The position numbers were made by a program, and so were the translations under genes. Below are positions 42,785 to 51,404 of a stretch of DNA of 64,000 nt, in pieces. Each line of letters begins with the position of its first letter. Position 1 is the first letter of the stretch. The notes beneath the pieces are model-generated. The model was not told the origin of the DNA and searched no databases. It worked only from the letters and a program-made list of their open reading frames with translations. Source of the DNA: Daejeonella oryzae DSM 19973 (GTDB lineage: Bacteria; Bacteroidota; Bacteroidia; Sphingobacteriales; Sphingobacteriaceae); contig NZ_AUHA01000002.1 of the NCBI RefSeq assembly GCF_000422945.1, forward strand, positions 1,523,646 to 1,587,645, given 5' to 3'.

Positions 42785-45700
42785 ATGATAAAAAACTTAA
42801 CCTGGATTATATTAACTATAACTATTGTACTCTTAAAAGTGCAGATTTTAGTTGCTCAAACAATGTTACCTAAAGTTATTTACCCTTCTCCCCAAGCTTC
42901 TTCTATTGGAAAGTATGGTGAAATTCCTGTTAATTTAAGTTCAGGATTGCCCAACGTTGATATACCGTTGATGAATATAAATGAAGGATTCCTAAATTTG
43001 CCCATTTCGTTAAGTTATAATTATAGTGGATTTAAACCCTCAGATCAACCTGGAATAGTTGGTCTAGGGTGGGCTTTGAAAGCGGGTGGAGTAATTACAC
43101 GCATTGTAAAAGATATTCCAGATGAAAAAAATTCTTTTAATGGAAAAAAAGGATATTTGTATTCTAGTTCAGCTGTTAAAAATTTACTGAATTTGGACGG
43201 TTCTTTAAATTGTTCCGGTGATCTATGCCCCTCTTGCTTTAGTCAAGGATTGTGTGATGGAGAACCTGATATTTTTTATTTTTCATTTGGGCAGTATTCT
43301 GGTAAATTCTTTTTTGGAGATGATGGATTGCCACATATTGTCTCTGATAAGAAAATGAAAATAGATTATTCAATAATAAATACTTCTCCTCCTGTTTCTA
43401 ATGGTTCTTTTGATAATATTTATGGGTTTATAATTACTGCTGATGACGGTACCATATACCGTTTTGGAGATCCTTCAAAAACTATTTCTGAGGTAACTCA
43501 TCCTATCAAAAATGTAGAATTTTCTTATTCTCAAAGTTCTTCACCTAAAGTGCCTTATAGTCGTTCTGAATCCGTTATTTCATCATGGTATTTAAAAGAA
43601 ATTGAAGATACATATGGAAACATTATGAAATTTATTTATACAAATGATTATAAAAGCACGGCAGGAGGTGATATAAAAGAAAATAGGCGTCGGGTTTCTC
43701 AATCTTTATCAACTTATTACATCGCTAAAAATAGTGGAAATTTATTTTACGATTTTGATTTAATTAATACCAATAATGTTTCATCGGAAAATCTATTAAC
43801 CCAAATTATAGGAACAAATTGGGTAATCGATATGGGATACGACAACTTTAATAGCAATAGTTTACATAATTTGAATGGAATTTCATTATCAAAATCTAAT
43901 GGTATTCTGATCAAAAAATATGTATTAAAGTATTCAAATAATCTCAAATATCCTTTATTAGAAGAACTTAAAACAATTTCAATAAATGAATCTGTGAATG
44001 AAATTTATTCTTTTAATTACTACAATGATGGAGTTCCTACTAATACTAATGTTTATGATATTGATTATTGGGGGTATTATAATGGAGCGAATAATACAGA
44101 ACTAATTCCAGTAGCCCCTTACAATTCTAACAGACTGCCAAATTTTTTAAATACAGTTTTGGGGACTTTGAAAACGATAATTTATCCTACAGGGGGAGCT
44201 ACAACTTTTGAATATGAACAAAATCAATACAGTTATATAAGGGAGAAAACAACAGAGAATGGAATAAATATTGGTAAAAAAGCATATGGGGGAATTCGGC
44301 TAAGGCGTCTTGTTGATTCATCAAGTTTCAGTCCTTCAGTTGTTAAGGTATATAATTATGACAGTTTTGACAATCCAAACATATCAAGCGGTGTTGCTCT
44401 AGCTCCGATAAACAATTACTTTTTGACGTTAGATGTAACAATTCCTGCACTACCATGGCCTCAGAATTCAACTGCAACTTCGAATTATAAAATTTATAAA
44501 TCAGATCCATTTAATTCAATTTCATTAACACCAATCTATTATTTTAATGTTCGAGAAACAATAGGAGGCTTAATTAGGACTGATCACTCATTTACATCTC
44601 ACTTAGACTATCCAGATAATCTAGGTATTAATTATGGTATAGGAGATAATCAAATTGGTCCTTCTACAAGCTATGATTTTGCCAGATCATTGCCTAAGAG
44701 TACAAAATTCTACAATAATAATTCGATAATTTCTGAAAGTGAAACTACTTATGCAGTGTCAATAAGACATATGGCCAGAACTCTGTGGACTCAAAACGTT
44801 TTAACTGTGCCAGAATTATCCTTTCAATTTGCTAAAGGGCTAGTTACCTTATCAGGCTTGGTGCAAAAGAAAAGTGAAACTACTAAAACTTACTCTCCGG
44901 CTCCTATTACTTCTGTAGTTAATTATACGATATATGATCCAGTATACTTAACTCTTGAAGAAAAATCTTACTTAAATAGTAAGGGAGAAACAATGAAAAC
45001 CAGTTTTCGTTATCCACAAGATTTTGTCAGCAGTGGTAATACATCAACTAGTAATCCATTATCTTATATGATTGGGAAGAACATAATATCAAAACCGATC
45101 GAAATTATTGAATCAATTTCCAAAGGTTCTGAAAATAATATTATTTCAGCAAAAATAATCCAGTATGGTAGTGTAGCATCTGGGAAATTTGTTAGTCCAG
45201 TTTTTGAGGGTAGGCTAAAATTAATTGCACCTATACCATTTGTTTCGTATAAGAAAGCCAATATTGAATGGAATGGAACTGTTGAAAATTTTAAGGTTGA
45301 TTCCCTTATTTCATATGATATAAATTATTCTAAATATGATGACAAAGGAAATATACTCGAATATCGAAATCCAAGTCATTCATCAAATATATATTCTTCA
45401 ATTATAAGAGGGTATAATAACCAATATATTGTAGCTGAATTGACTGGAGCAGATTACGAAACAGTTACTTCATTAATTGATCAGTCCATATTAAATAACC
45501 CTAATTTAACAGATTTGGCAATCCGTACTGAACTTAATAAAATACGTCATTCTTTATCCAGCACAAGTGTTCAGGTAAAAACATTTACCTATAAACCTTT
45601 AATCGGAATGACCAGTGAAACGGATTCAAAGGGAACCATCACTTATTATGAATATGATGATTTTAATCGCATAAAAAGCATTAAAGATCACAACGGATTT

Positions 45701-46315
45701 ATTCTGAAAAATTTTTGCTACAATTATAAAGGGAATTTGATTGGTTGCCCAGTTCCAGGAGCAATAAGTTATTCCAATACAGCCCTATCAGGTAATTTCC
45801 CTAAATCTGATTGCGGCAGCGGTTTTGCTTCTGGGCCACTAGTTTTATATACAATACCGGCGGGTAAACATATTTCATATATATCGAAAGTACATGCAGA
45901 TCAAATGGCACTTAATGATCTAAATTTAAATGGTCCGGTCAATGCAAATTTGGTTGGAACGTGCGTTGCTTTGCCATCAATTGGCTCACCTAATTTACAG
46001 TGCAGAACATCAGGAAGTTGCAATGATAATTTTGGCTGCGGAGTAAGATATGGTGTAAGCTTTGTAAATTTAAATCCAGTGAAATCTTATTCAGCTGTTA
46101 TAAACAACATAGGAGGGACAGGAGGCTCAGCGAGCCTGTCTAATTTTGTAAGAAACGGGTCCACTGCCACAGCTAAAATTAATTACTATGGATCTAACGC
46201 GTCACAAAATGTGACTTTTGATATAATTCTTTATGAAAATGGGATAGAAGTATATCGCCTTAATCAGAACCTTTCTCATAATACGGCCTTCAGTCAGATA
46301 CCTGTTTGTGAATAG
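42785..46315 (+). CDS. Secreted RHS-like protein with DUF5977 C-terminal module
   Basis: 1176 residues. Signal peptide 1-25 (ends VLVAQ). Residues about 30-110 resemble the start of Bacteroidota RHS/SpvB-like proteins (GEIPVNLSSGLPNVDIPL, LPISLSYNYSGFKPSDQPGIVGLGWALKAGGVITR). Beta-rich YD-type repeats continue to about residue 985, ending ITYYEYDDFNRIKSIKDHNG. Residues about 990-1060 match DUF5977 (NFPKSDCGSG, YTIPAGKHIS, HADQMALNDL, ANLVGTC). A Cys-rich and beta-rich tail follows. No RHS core with PxGxD and no toxin domain, so this may be the accessory half of a pair with the next gene (59 nt downstream). Strongly A/T-biased codons compared with neighbours. Confidence 0.8.
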   Translation: MIKNLTWIILTITIVLLKVQILVAQTMLPKVIYPSPQASSIGKYGEIPVNLSSGLPNVDIPLMNINEGFLNLPISLSYNYSGFKPSDQPGIVGLGWALKAGGVITRIVKDIPDEKNSFNGKKGYLYSSSAVKNLLNLDGSLNCSGDLCPSCFSQGLCDGEPDIFYFSFGQYSGKFFFGDDGLPHIVSDKKMKIDYSIINTSPPVSNGSFDNIYGFIITADDGTIYRFGDPSKTISEVTHPIKNVEFSYSQSSSPKVPYSRSESVISSWYLKEIEDTYGNIMKFIYTNDYKSTAGGDIKENRRRVSQSLSTYYIAKNSGNLFYDFDLINTNNVSSENLLTQIIGTNWVIDMGYDNFNSNSLHNLNGISLSKSNGILIKKYVLKYSNNLKYPLLEELKTISINESVNEIYSFNYYNDGVPTNTNVYDIDYWGYYNGANNTELIPVAPYNSNRLPNFLNTVLGTLKTIIYPTGGATTFEYEQNQYSYIREKTTENGINIGKKAYGGIRLRRLVDSSSFSPSVVKVYNYDSFDNPNISSGVALAPINNYFLTLDVTIPALPWPQNSTATSNYKIYKSDPFNSISLTPIYYFNVRETIGGLIRTDHSFTSHLDYPDNLGINYGIGDNQIGPSTSYDFARSLPKSTKFYNNNSIISESETTYAVSIRHMARTLWTQNVLTVPELSFQFAKGLVTLSGLVQKKSETTKTYSPAPITSVVNYTIYDPVYLTLEEKSYLNSKGETMKTSFRYPQDFVSSGNTSTSNPLSYMIGKNIISKPIEIIESISKGSENNIISAKIIQYGSVASGKFVSPVFEGRLKLIAPIPFVSYKKANIEWNGTVENFKVDSLISYDINYSKYDDKGNILEYRNPSHSSNIYSSIIRGYNNQYIVAELTGADYETVTSLIDQSILNNPNLTDLAIRTELNKIRHSLSSTSVQVKTFTYKPLIGMTSETDSKGTITYYEYDDFNRIKSIKDHNGFILKNFCYNYKGNLIGCPVPGAISYSNTALSGNFPKSDCGSGFASGPLVLYTIPAGKHISYISKVHADQMALNDLNLNGPVNANLVGTCVALPSIGSPNLQCRTSGSCNDNFGCGVRYGVSFVNLNPVKSYSAVINNIGGTGGSASLSNFVRNGSTATAKINYYGSNASQNVTFDIILYENGIEVYRLNQNLSHNTAFSQIPVCE

Positions 46316-46374
46316 GGCAAAACCTGATCGACATTTCTTTTATAAAATAAATGAAATACTGAAAAATTCATAAT

Positions 46375-49300
46375 ATGAAAATTTGCATAACTAATACAAA
46401 AATATTTACTGCATTTTATGTGGTTTTTTTTCAATTATTTAATTTTTATTTTGTACATGCTCAATCTCTTGATCAAAACTATGTCCGAATCAGAATTCCT
46501 CTCACTCAAATCAGTGATGAATTGTCTTTAAATACAAATAGTGCTGAAATTGATAAGGTGAGTACCACAATCCAGTATATTGATGATTTAGGACGTCCAT
46601 TACAAAACCTAATCTTAAAGGGAAGCCCAAATTATAATGATATTGTTCAACCCTATGCTTATGATGCATTTGGAAGAGAACAATATAAATATCTTCCATA
46701 TAGTAGTAATATTAACAATGGTAGCTATAAATCAGATGCACTAGAAATTAATACTGGTTTAAGAGCCTTTTATAACAGTTCTAACCCGGGTGTAAAACCA
46801 ATTTCAACCCCATTTGCAGAAACTAGATTCGAAAATTCGCTTTTAAACAGGGTAAAGGAACAGGGCTACCCGGGGAATGAATGGCAACCAGGCAATAGGA
46901 CATCAAATTCCGGTCGCACTGTTTTGACGGAATATTTGTCAAACACTAATTCTGCAGGGATTTATCCAGTTAGATTTTACAGTGCTAATCCTGTTACTGT
47001 CTCGGGCAATGAACATCATCGTGCTTTAGGGGGAACCGGATACTATTCAGCCAATGAGTTGTTTTTAACTATTATTAAAGATGAAAACTGGATAAACGGG
47101 CGAGCAGGCATAGTCGAAGAATATAAAGATAAAGATGGAAAAATAGTATTAAAAAGGACTTGGCAGTCTGAAACTACTAAACTTAGTACCTATTATATAT
47201 ATGATGATTTGGGCAATCTGAGCTTTGTATTGCCGCCAGGGGTAAATCCAGATAACAATAGTAATCCTATATCAAGTGTGATAGATGATTTCGCTTTTCA
47301 GTATCGATACGATGGATGGAACCGATTAATTGAAAAAAAAAGTCCCGGTAAGGGTTGGGAATATATAGTATATAATAAATTGGATCAAGTTGTTGCAACT
47401 CAGGATCAGGTACAACTTGCCAAAAAGCAATGGAGCTTCACCAAATACGATGCATTAGGCCGCTTGGTGATGAGCGGCTGGTGGGATAACGGAAATATAG
47501 CCATTAACAGGAGGAATTTACAAGCTTTGATTGATAATGAATCGCTTCTTTGGGAAAGCCGCCTTTCCAGCGGAGAATATGCAAACAACTCATGGCCGAT
47601 GAATGCAGTCAATTTTTATACGGTAAATTATTACGATAATTATACAGTTCCGGGGTTTCCTGTAAATTATTCCTTTACAAACTATTCCGAAAATGCGCAA
47701 AGTCTTCAAGTTAAAGGTTTGCTTACAGTTAGCAAAAACTGGAGTAGTAACAGTTCGACCACTTTGTGGAGTGTGTACTATTATGATCAGTATGGCCGTG
47801 TTATTCAGAATCATATCGGTCATCATCTGGTAGGCAAGGATGTGACCAATTACATCTATAACTTTATTGGGCAGGTTATTAAAACTCAGAGAGACCACAC
47901 GGGGCCGAGTGGACAGTCTTTATCAATTCTGAATAACTATTTTTATGACCATCAGGGAAGATTGATATCTAATAAACAAAAAACGGGCACGGATGCTGAA
48001 GTGATCCTATTCCAGAATACTTATAATGAATTAGGTCAGGTTATTGATAAAAAACTGCATTCTTTAGATGCGGGTGCTAATTTTTTACAGAGCATAGATT
48101 ACCGATATAATGCCCGAGGGTGGTTGAATAATATCAATAATAGCTCATTGAACATCCAACCAGGAGTAAATGATGATAGCAACGACCAGTTCGGTATGGA
48201 GATTAATTACCAGAATGCCCTCTTGACCCAATTTAATGGCAACATTGGTCAAATGACTTGGAAAACGTCCCGCATCTTAAGTCCCAAATTATCCTACGAT
48301 TTCCGCTATGATAAACTCAATCGATTAATTGAAGCAGTATCAACTTCCAACGGAGTAAAGGATGGTAGCTATAGTGAATATATTCAATACGATGTTATGG
48401 GTAATATTCAAAGTCTGGGACGATATGGTAAGATAAATAATAAACAACAAATTGATAGTTTACGTTTTATTTATAGTGGCAACCGATATATTCGCATTGA
48501 CGATGTGAGTTCAAGCTCTGAAAAAGTAATGGGATTTAATGATCCAGTTCAAAGTGCTTCTGAATATACTTACGATGCTAATGGCAACCAGAAAACGGAT
48601 ATGAACAAAGGAATTATTTCAATGATTTATAATCATTTGAACCAACCTTTAGTAATTACTTGGACAACTTCTCCAGCCAAAAAGCTGGAATATATTTATG
48701 ACCGGTTGGGTAATAAATTACAGAAGAAATTTACAAATGGAACTAATATCTTTAAAATGGATTATATCCAAGGCATTGAATACACAAATGGATTAATCAG
48801 CTCTGTTCAAACATCAGAAGGCCGAGCTCGTAAAAGCGGTAGTAATTACATTTATGAATATAATTTGAAAGATCATTTAGGCAATACCCGGGTCACTATT
48901 GATGCTTATCCAAATTCTCAAACTGCCCGGATTATTCAGGAAAGTAGTTATTATCCTTTTGGCATGGAAATGCCCGGCGTAGAATTAAGTTTAGGAGGGG
49001 GTAATAAGTATCTTTATAATGGCAAAGAATTACAGGCGGAATTAGGACAGTATGATTACGGTGCCAGGTTTTATGATCCGGTGATTGGGAGGTGGGCTAT
49101 GATAGATCCCATGGCAGAAAACCATAATGGAATTACGCCATATAATTACACATTAAATAACCCGCTAAAATATATTGACCCACTAGGATTGGATACGATA
49201 GGGATTAATAGCACCGCTAATGTCAGAGCTGGAGATCAAATCGAAGTGTCAATAGGCCAGTATGCTACAGCTTCAGTTGATGAAGCGGTGGTTGTTGGCC

Positions 49301-49695
49301 AAAAAATAGAGAGTGTCAACAAGGGAGCAGGATTAGCGACAGGTTGGGGAGTAGCTTTAGTTGAGCCAACACCAGTTGGAGAAGTTGTTATGGTAGGGAT
49401 AACTGTTTTTGCTGCTTATCAAGCCCTATCCAATATGCCTCAAAATCCAGGGTTTGGCGATCCTTCAAAGTTGACGACCACTCATATGCCGCCATCTCAA
49501 AATCCTATAAATAATCCACCTACGGGATTTGATCCAAAGAATCTGCCCCCGGGTTGGAATGGTGCAGTAAAAGCAGGACTATTGGTTTTTGGCGCCTATA
49601 GACTTTACGATAAACTTAAGAGTAGCTTCACTCCGCCTATTATAGTTCCTCGAGACAATACCACTGTTGTTAAACCATATATAAAAAGACCTTAA
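46375..49695 (+). CDS. DUF6443 RHS-repeat protein with RHS-associated core and variable C-terminus
   Basis: 1106 residues. Signal peptide about 1-30 (ends FVHAQ). DUF6443 at about 30-165 (TTIQYIDDLGRPLQNLILKG, YAYDAFGREQYKYLPY). YD repeats follow (YIYDDLGNLSFVLPPG, YDALGRLVMSGWW, FRYDKLNRLIEAV, YDANGNQKTDMNKG). The RHS core is at about 840-942: KDHLGNTRVTID, YYPFGMEMPG, YDYGARFYDPVIGRWAMIDPMAE and DPLGLD. The last ~165 residues are the variable tail: two hydrophobic stretches separated by a Pro/Asn-rich linker (residues about 1020-1065), no recognised nuclease or deaminase motif. RHS proteins encapsulate a C-terminal toxin; here it could act on membranes. Two small membrane genes follow at once. 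Confidence 0.88.
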   Translation: MKICITNTKIFTAFYVVFFQLFNFYFVHAQSLDQNYVRIRIPLTQISDELSLNTNSAEIDKVSTTIQYIDDLGRPLQNLILKGSPNYNDIVQPYAYDAFGREQYKYLPYSSNINNGSYKSDALEINTGLRAFYNSSNPGVKPISTPFAETRFENSLLNRVKEQGYPGNEWQPGNRTSNSGRTVLTEYLSNTNSAGIYPVRFYSANPVTVSGNEHHRALGGTGYYSANELFLTIIKDENWINGRAGIVEEYKDKDGKIVLKRTWQSETTKLSTYYIYDDLGNLSFVLPPGVNPDNNSNPISSVIDDFAFQYRYDGWNRLIEKKSPGKGWEYIVYNKLDQVVATQDQVQLAKKQWSFTKYDALGRLVMSGWWDNGNIAINRRNLQALIDNESLLWESRLSSGEYANNSWPMNAVNFYTVNYYDNYTVPGFPVNYSFTNYSENAQSLQVKGLLTVSKNWSSNSSTTLWSVYYYDQYGRVIQNHIGHHLVGKDVTNYIYNFIGQVIKTQRDHTGPSGQSLSILNNYFYDHQGRLISNKQKTGTDAEVILFQNTYNELGQVIDKKLHSLDAGANFLQSIDYRYNARGWLNNINNSSLNIQPGVNDDSNDQFGMEINYQNALLTQFNGNIGQMTWKTSRILSPKLSYDFRYDKLNRLIEAVSTSNGVKDGSYSEYIQYDVMGNIQSLGRYGKINNKQQIDSLRFIYSGNRYIRIDDVSSSSEKVMGFNDPVQSASEYTYDANGNQKTDMNKGIISMIYNHLNQPLVITWTTSPAKKLEYIYDRLGNKLQKKFTNGTNIFKMDYIQGIEYTNGLISSVQTSEGRARKSGSNYIYEYNLKDHLGNTRVTIDAYPNSQTARIIQESSYYPFGMEMPGVELSLGGGNKYLYNGKELQAELGQYDYGARFYDPVIGRWAMIDPMAENHNGITPYNYTLNNPLKYIDPLGLDTIGINSTANVRAGDQIEVSIGQYATASVDEAVVVGQKIESVNKGAGLATGWGVALVEPTPVGEVVMVGITVFAAYQALSNMPQNPGFGDPSKLTTTHMPPSQNPINNPPTGFDPKNLPPGWNGAVKAGLLVFGAYRLYDKLKSSFTPPIIVPRDNTTVVKPYIKRP

Positions 49696-49699
49696 TAGA

Positions 49700-49900
49700 A
49701 TGAGAGATATAAAATTATGGCGTAAGCTTTCAAACATATCGGCATATAGTTGTGGGGCTGTGGCTATTATTGATACATTTTTTGAAAAGTATTTTAAGGA
49801 TTTTAATACTATAATTATAGTATTTCTGATTCTAACTATAATATTGTTTCTAATTTCAACATTAATGAAGTTTTATATCAAAAGAAAGAGAAGTATATAA
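49700..49900 (+). CDS. Small two-span membrane protein, candidate immunity protein
   Basis: 66 residues: two hydrophobic segments (SAYSCGAVAIIDTFF and a long IIIVFLILTIILFLISTLM) and a basic C-terminus (KFYIKRKRSI). Starts 4 nt after the RHS stop and its stop overlaps the next start by one base (TAATG at 49898-49902), which points to translational coupling. By position it could be the immunity partner of the RHS tail; no family recognised. Confidence 0.55.
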   Translation: MRDIKLWRKLSNISAYSCGAVAIIDTFFEKYFKDFNTIIIVFLILTIILFLISTLMKFYIKRKRSI

Positions 49901-50118
49901 TGTGGAAGCGGTTAAGTATTTATGAAGGCATAATAGCATTTAATTTTATTCTAAACATTGCCATTTACATTGTTAATAAAAATTATTTACTATATGTTTT
50001 ACCTAAAGAAATTGCAGGTTATATGTTTTGGCTAAGCTTGGGTTTATATTTAGGCTTCCAATTATGTAAACATGAGTTTAAACGAGTATGGACAAAATTG
50101 TACGGAAATAAACCCTAA
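49900..50118 (+). CDS. Second small membrane protein in the RHS unit
   Basis: 72 residues, two membrane segments (IIAFNFILNIAIYIVNK and EIAGYMFWLSLGLYLGFQL) with a basic tail (KHEFKRVWTKLYGNK). Overlaps the previous gene by one base. Together with it, it forms a tight pair after the RHS gene. An orphan immunity gene from an earlier tail exchange is possible. Beyond it begins degenerate sequence. Confidence 0.5.
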   Translation: MWKRLSIYEGIIAFNFILNIAIYIVNKNYLLYVLPKEIAGYMFWLSLGLYLGFQLCKHEFKRVWTKLYGNKP

Positions 50119-50121
50119 TCT

Positions 50122-50170
50122 CCCGGTGTTCGGATCGTAAATGTCATAAATCAATATACGGCTATACCAA
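50122..50170 (-). pseudogene. Relic of an RHS core, reverse strand
   Basis: The minus strand reads WYSRILIYDIYDPNTGRLG, close to the RHS-core tip (FYDPxxGRW). No start, no continuing frame. Oriented opposite to the RHS genes. Confidence 0.4.
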
Positions 50171-50249
50171 AAGAATGACGGGAAGGTTACGGACTAATGT
50201 TCTTGTGATTGATCAAAAATACGGAAATAAAAAGTCAGTTCACACTTGT

Positions 50250-50520
50250 GCAGTTGCTCAGCCATTAACATTTAAGCCTGATAAAAAATTAAGGATGCAC
50301 TGCCCTTTCCATGATGAAAAGACCCAAAGCATGCAGGTTTATTATTCAGCTCATATCTGCTACTGCTTTTCTTTCAACTGCAAAACCCACAGCAAAAGTT
50401 GAGAAGTAATTGAAATAAGACAACAGTAAACACGAAGTGATCAAAAAATTGGAAAGGTTAATTACTGGAGATCAGGGAAACAGTGTAATCAGTATAAAAA
50501 TATCCCTGAAAAGATAATTA
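50250..50520 (+). pseudogene. Decayed CHC2 zinc-finger (primase-like) gene
   Basis: In one frame (to the TGA at 50400-50402) the sequence encodes MHCPFHDEKTQSMQVYYSA followed by HICYCFSFNCKTHSKS, a CHC2-type zinc finger as in DnaG-like proteins of mobile elements. The frame continues past the stop as EVIEIRQQ, stops again, then a shifted frame gives KHEVIKKLERLITGDQG, a plausible continuation. At least one premature stop and one frameshift, so not functional. Suggests a former mobile element downstream of the RHS genes. Confidence 0.55.
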
Positions 50521-50695
50521 GCCACTCTAAAAATACGATACATTATTCAGATCCTGCCCAGAAATATATTAAGAGTTGAAGTTTAGACTTCACAAAACTC
50601 TCCATGGGTTATAGGGCCAGCTAGTTGAACTAGCGGCATAGTGGGCACGTACTTCTTATTAAACGTTGGGTCGAATAAATCAAATTAAAATCATT

Positions 50696-51074
50696 ATGAA
50701 ATTAATTTATATTCTAATAATAGCAATAGCTGACTTTTTTGTTTATTCATTATTGAATAGATCTAGAAAGATAAAGCCGAATATAATTTTGATTTTTAGC
50801 ATTTTTTTTACTGGTGATTTTGGCTCATCTTGATAGATTCTCATTAAGCTTTTTAATGCCTTTGGAACGTTTTATATTAGTGTTTCATTTTTTAATTGAG
50901 CTAGTAATTTTCTATATTGTGGGGAAAATCTACATCAAAAAGAATGACAATTCACCTAGATTAAGCCCTCAAGTATTAGATTTTTCAGTTAATATGATTT
51001 CAATTATCTTTTTTAAGATTATTTATATTCTCGTCTTCATAGTACAATGCATGTTTATAATAGTGCAAAATTGA
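50696..51074 (+). pseudogene. Membrane protein interrupted by a frameshift in a T8 tract
   Basis: From the ATG at 50696 a hydrophobic protein is read (MKLIYILIIAIADFFVYSLL...IILIFSIFF) until a stop at 50831. The +1 frame continues the hydrophobic pattern through 51074 (LLVILAHLDRFSLSFLMPLERFILVFHFLIELVIFYIVGK). The switch lies at T8 (50802-50809); removing one T would join them into about 125 residues with three or four membrane helices. Either a decayed gene, a homopolymer error, or slippage. Confidence 0.45.
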
Positions 51075-51212
51075 TTTACTAGATTGAGTCAAAAAAATTG
51101 TAAAGTCATTTATAAAAATAGATATTCAGCTTCATTAAGAAATCGAAATTCCATTTTAGACTAAAGACATTTAAAAATTCTTGCTAATGCGCATGTATTG
51201 ATTGGTTATTAA

Positions 51213-51265
51213 ATTTCAACCCGATAATTGAGTTGTAAATGTCGTAGAATATATTCCGGTCATAA
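51213..51265 (-). pseudogene. Second RHS-core relic, reverse strand
   Basis: Minus strand reads CYDRNIFYDIYNSIIGLKF, which aligns with YDYGARFYDPVIGRW of the intact RHS gene and with the relic at 50122. The two relics share TAAATGTC at DNA level and form imperfect direct repeats about 1.1 kb apart, bracketing the CHC2 relic and the frameshifted membrane ORF. Confidence 0.4.
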
Positions 51266-51404
51266 CAAGCATGATTATGAAAAATATTCTCAGCTTATAT
51301 ATGAGTTTTCTCTGAACGTGTTTTCTAGCCAGTTCCCTTCTTCCGATCAGCATATTCTGTATAATACAAATATGGTGCAGAAAGAATTTGGAAGGAAAAA
51401 TATT

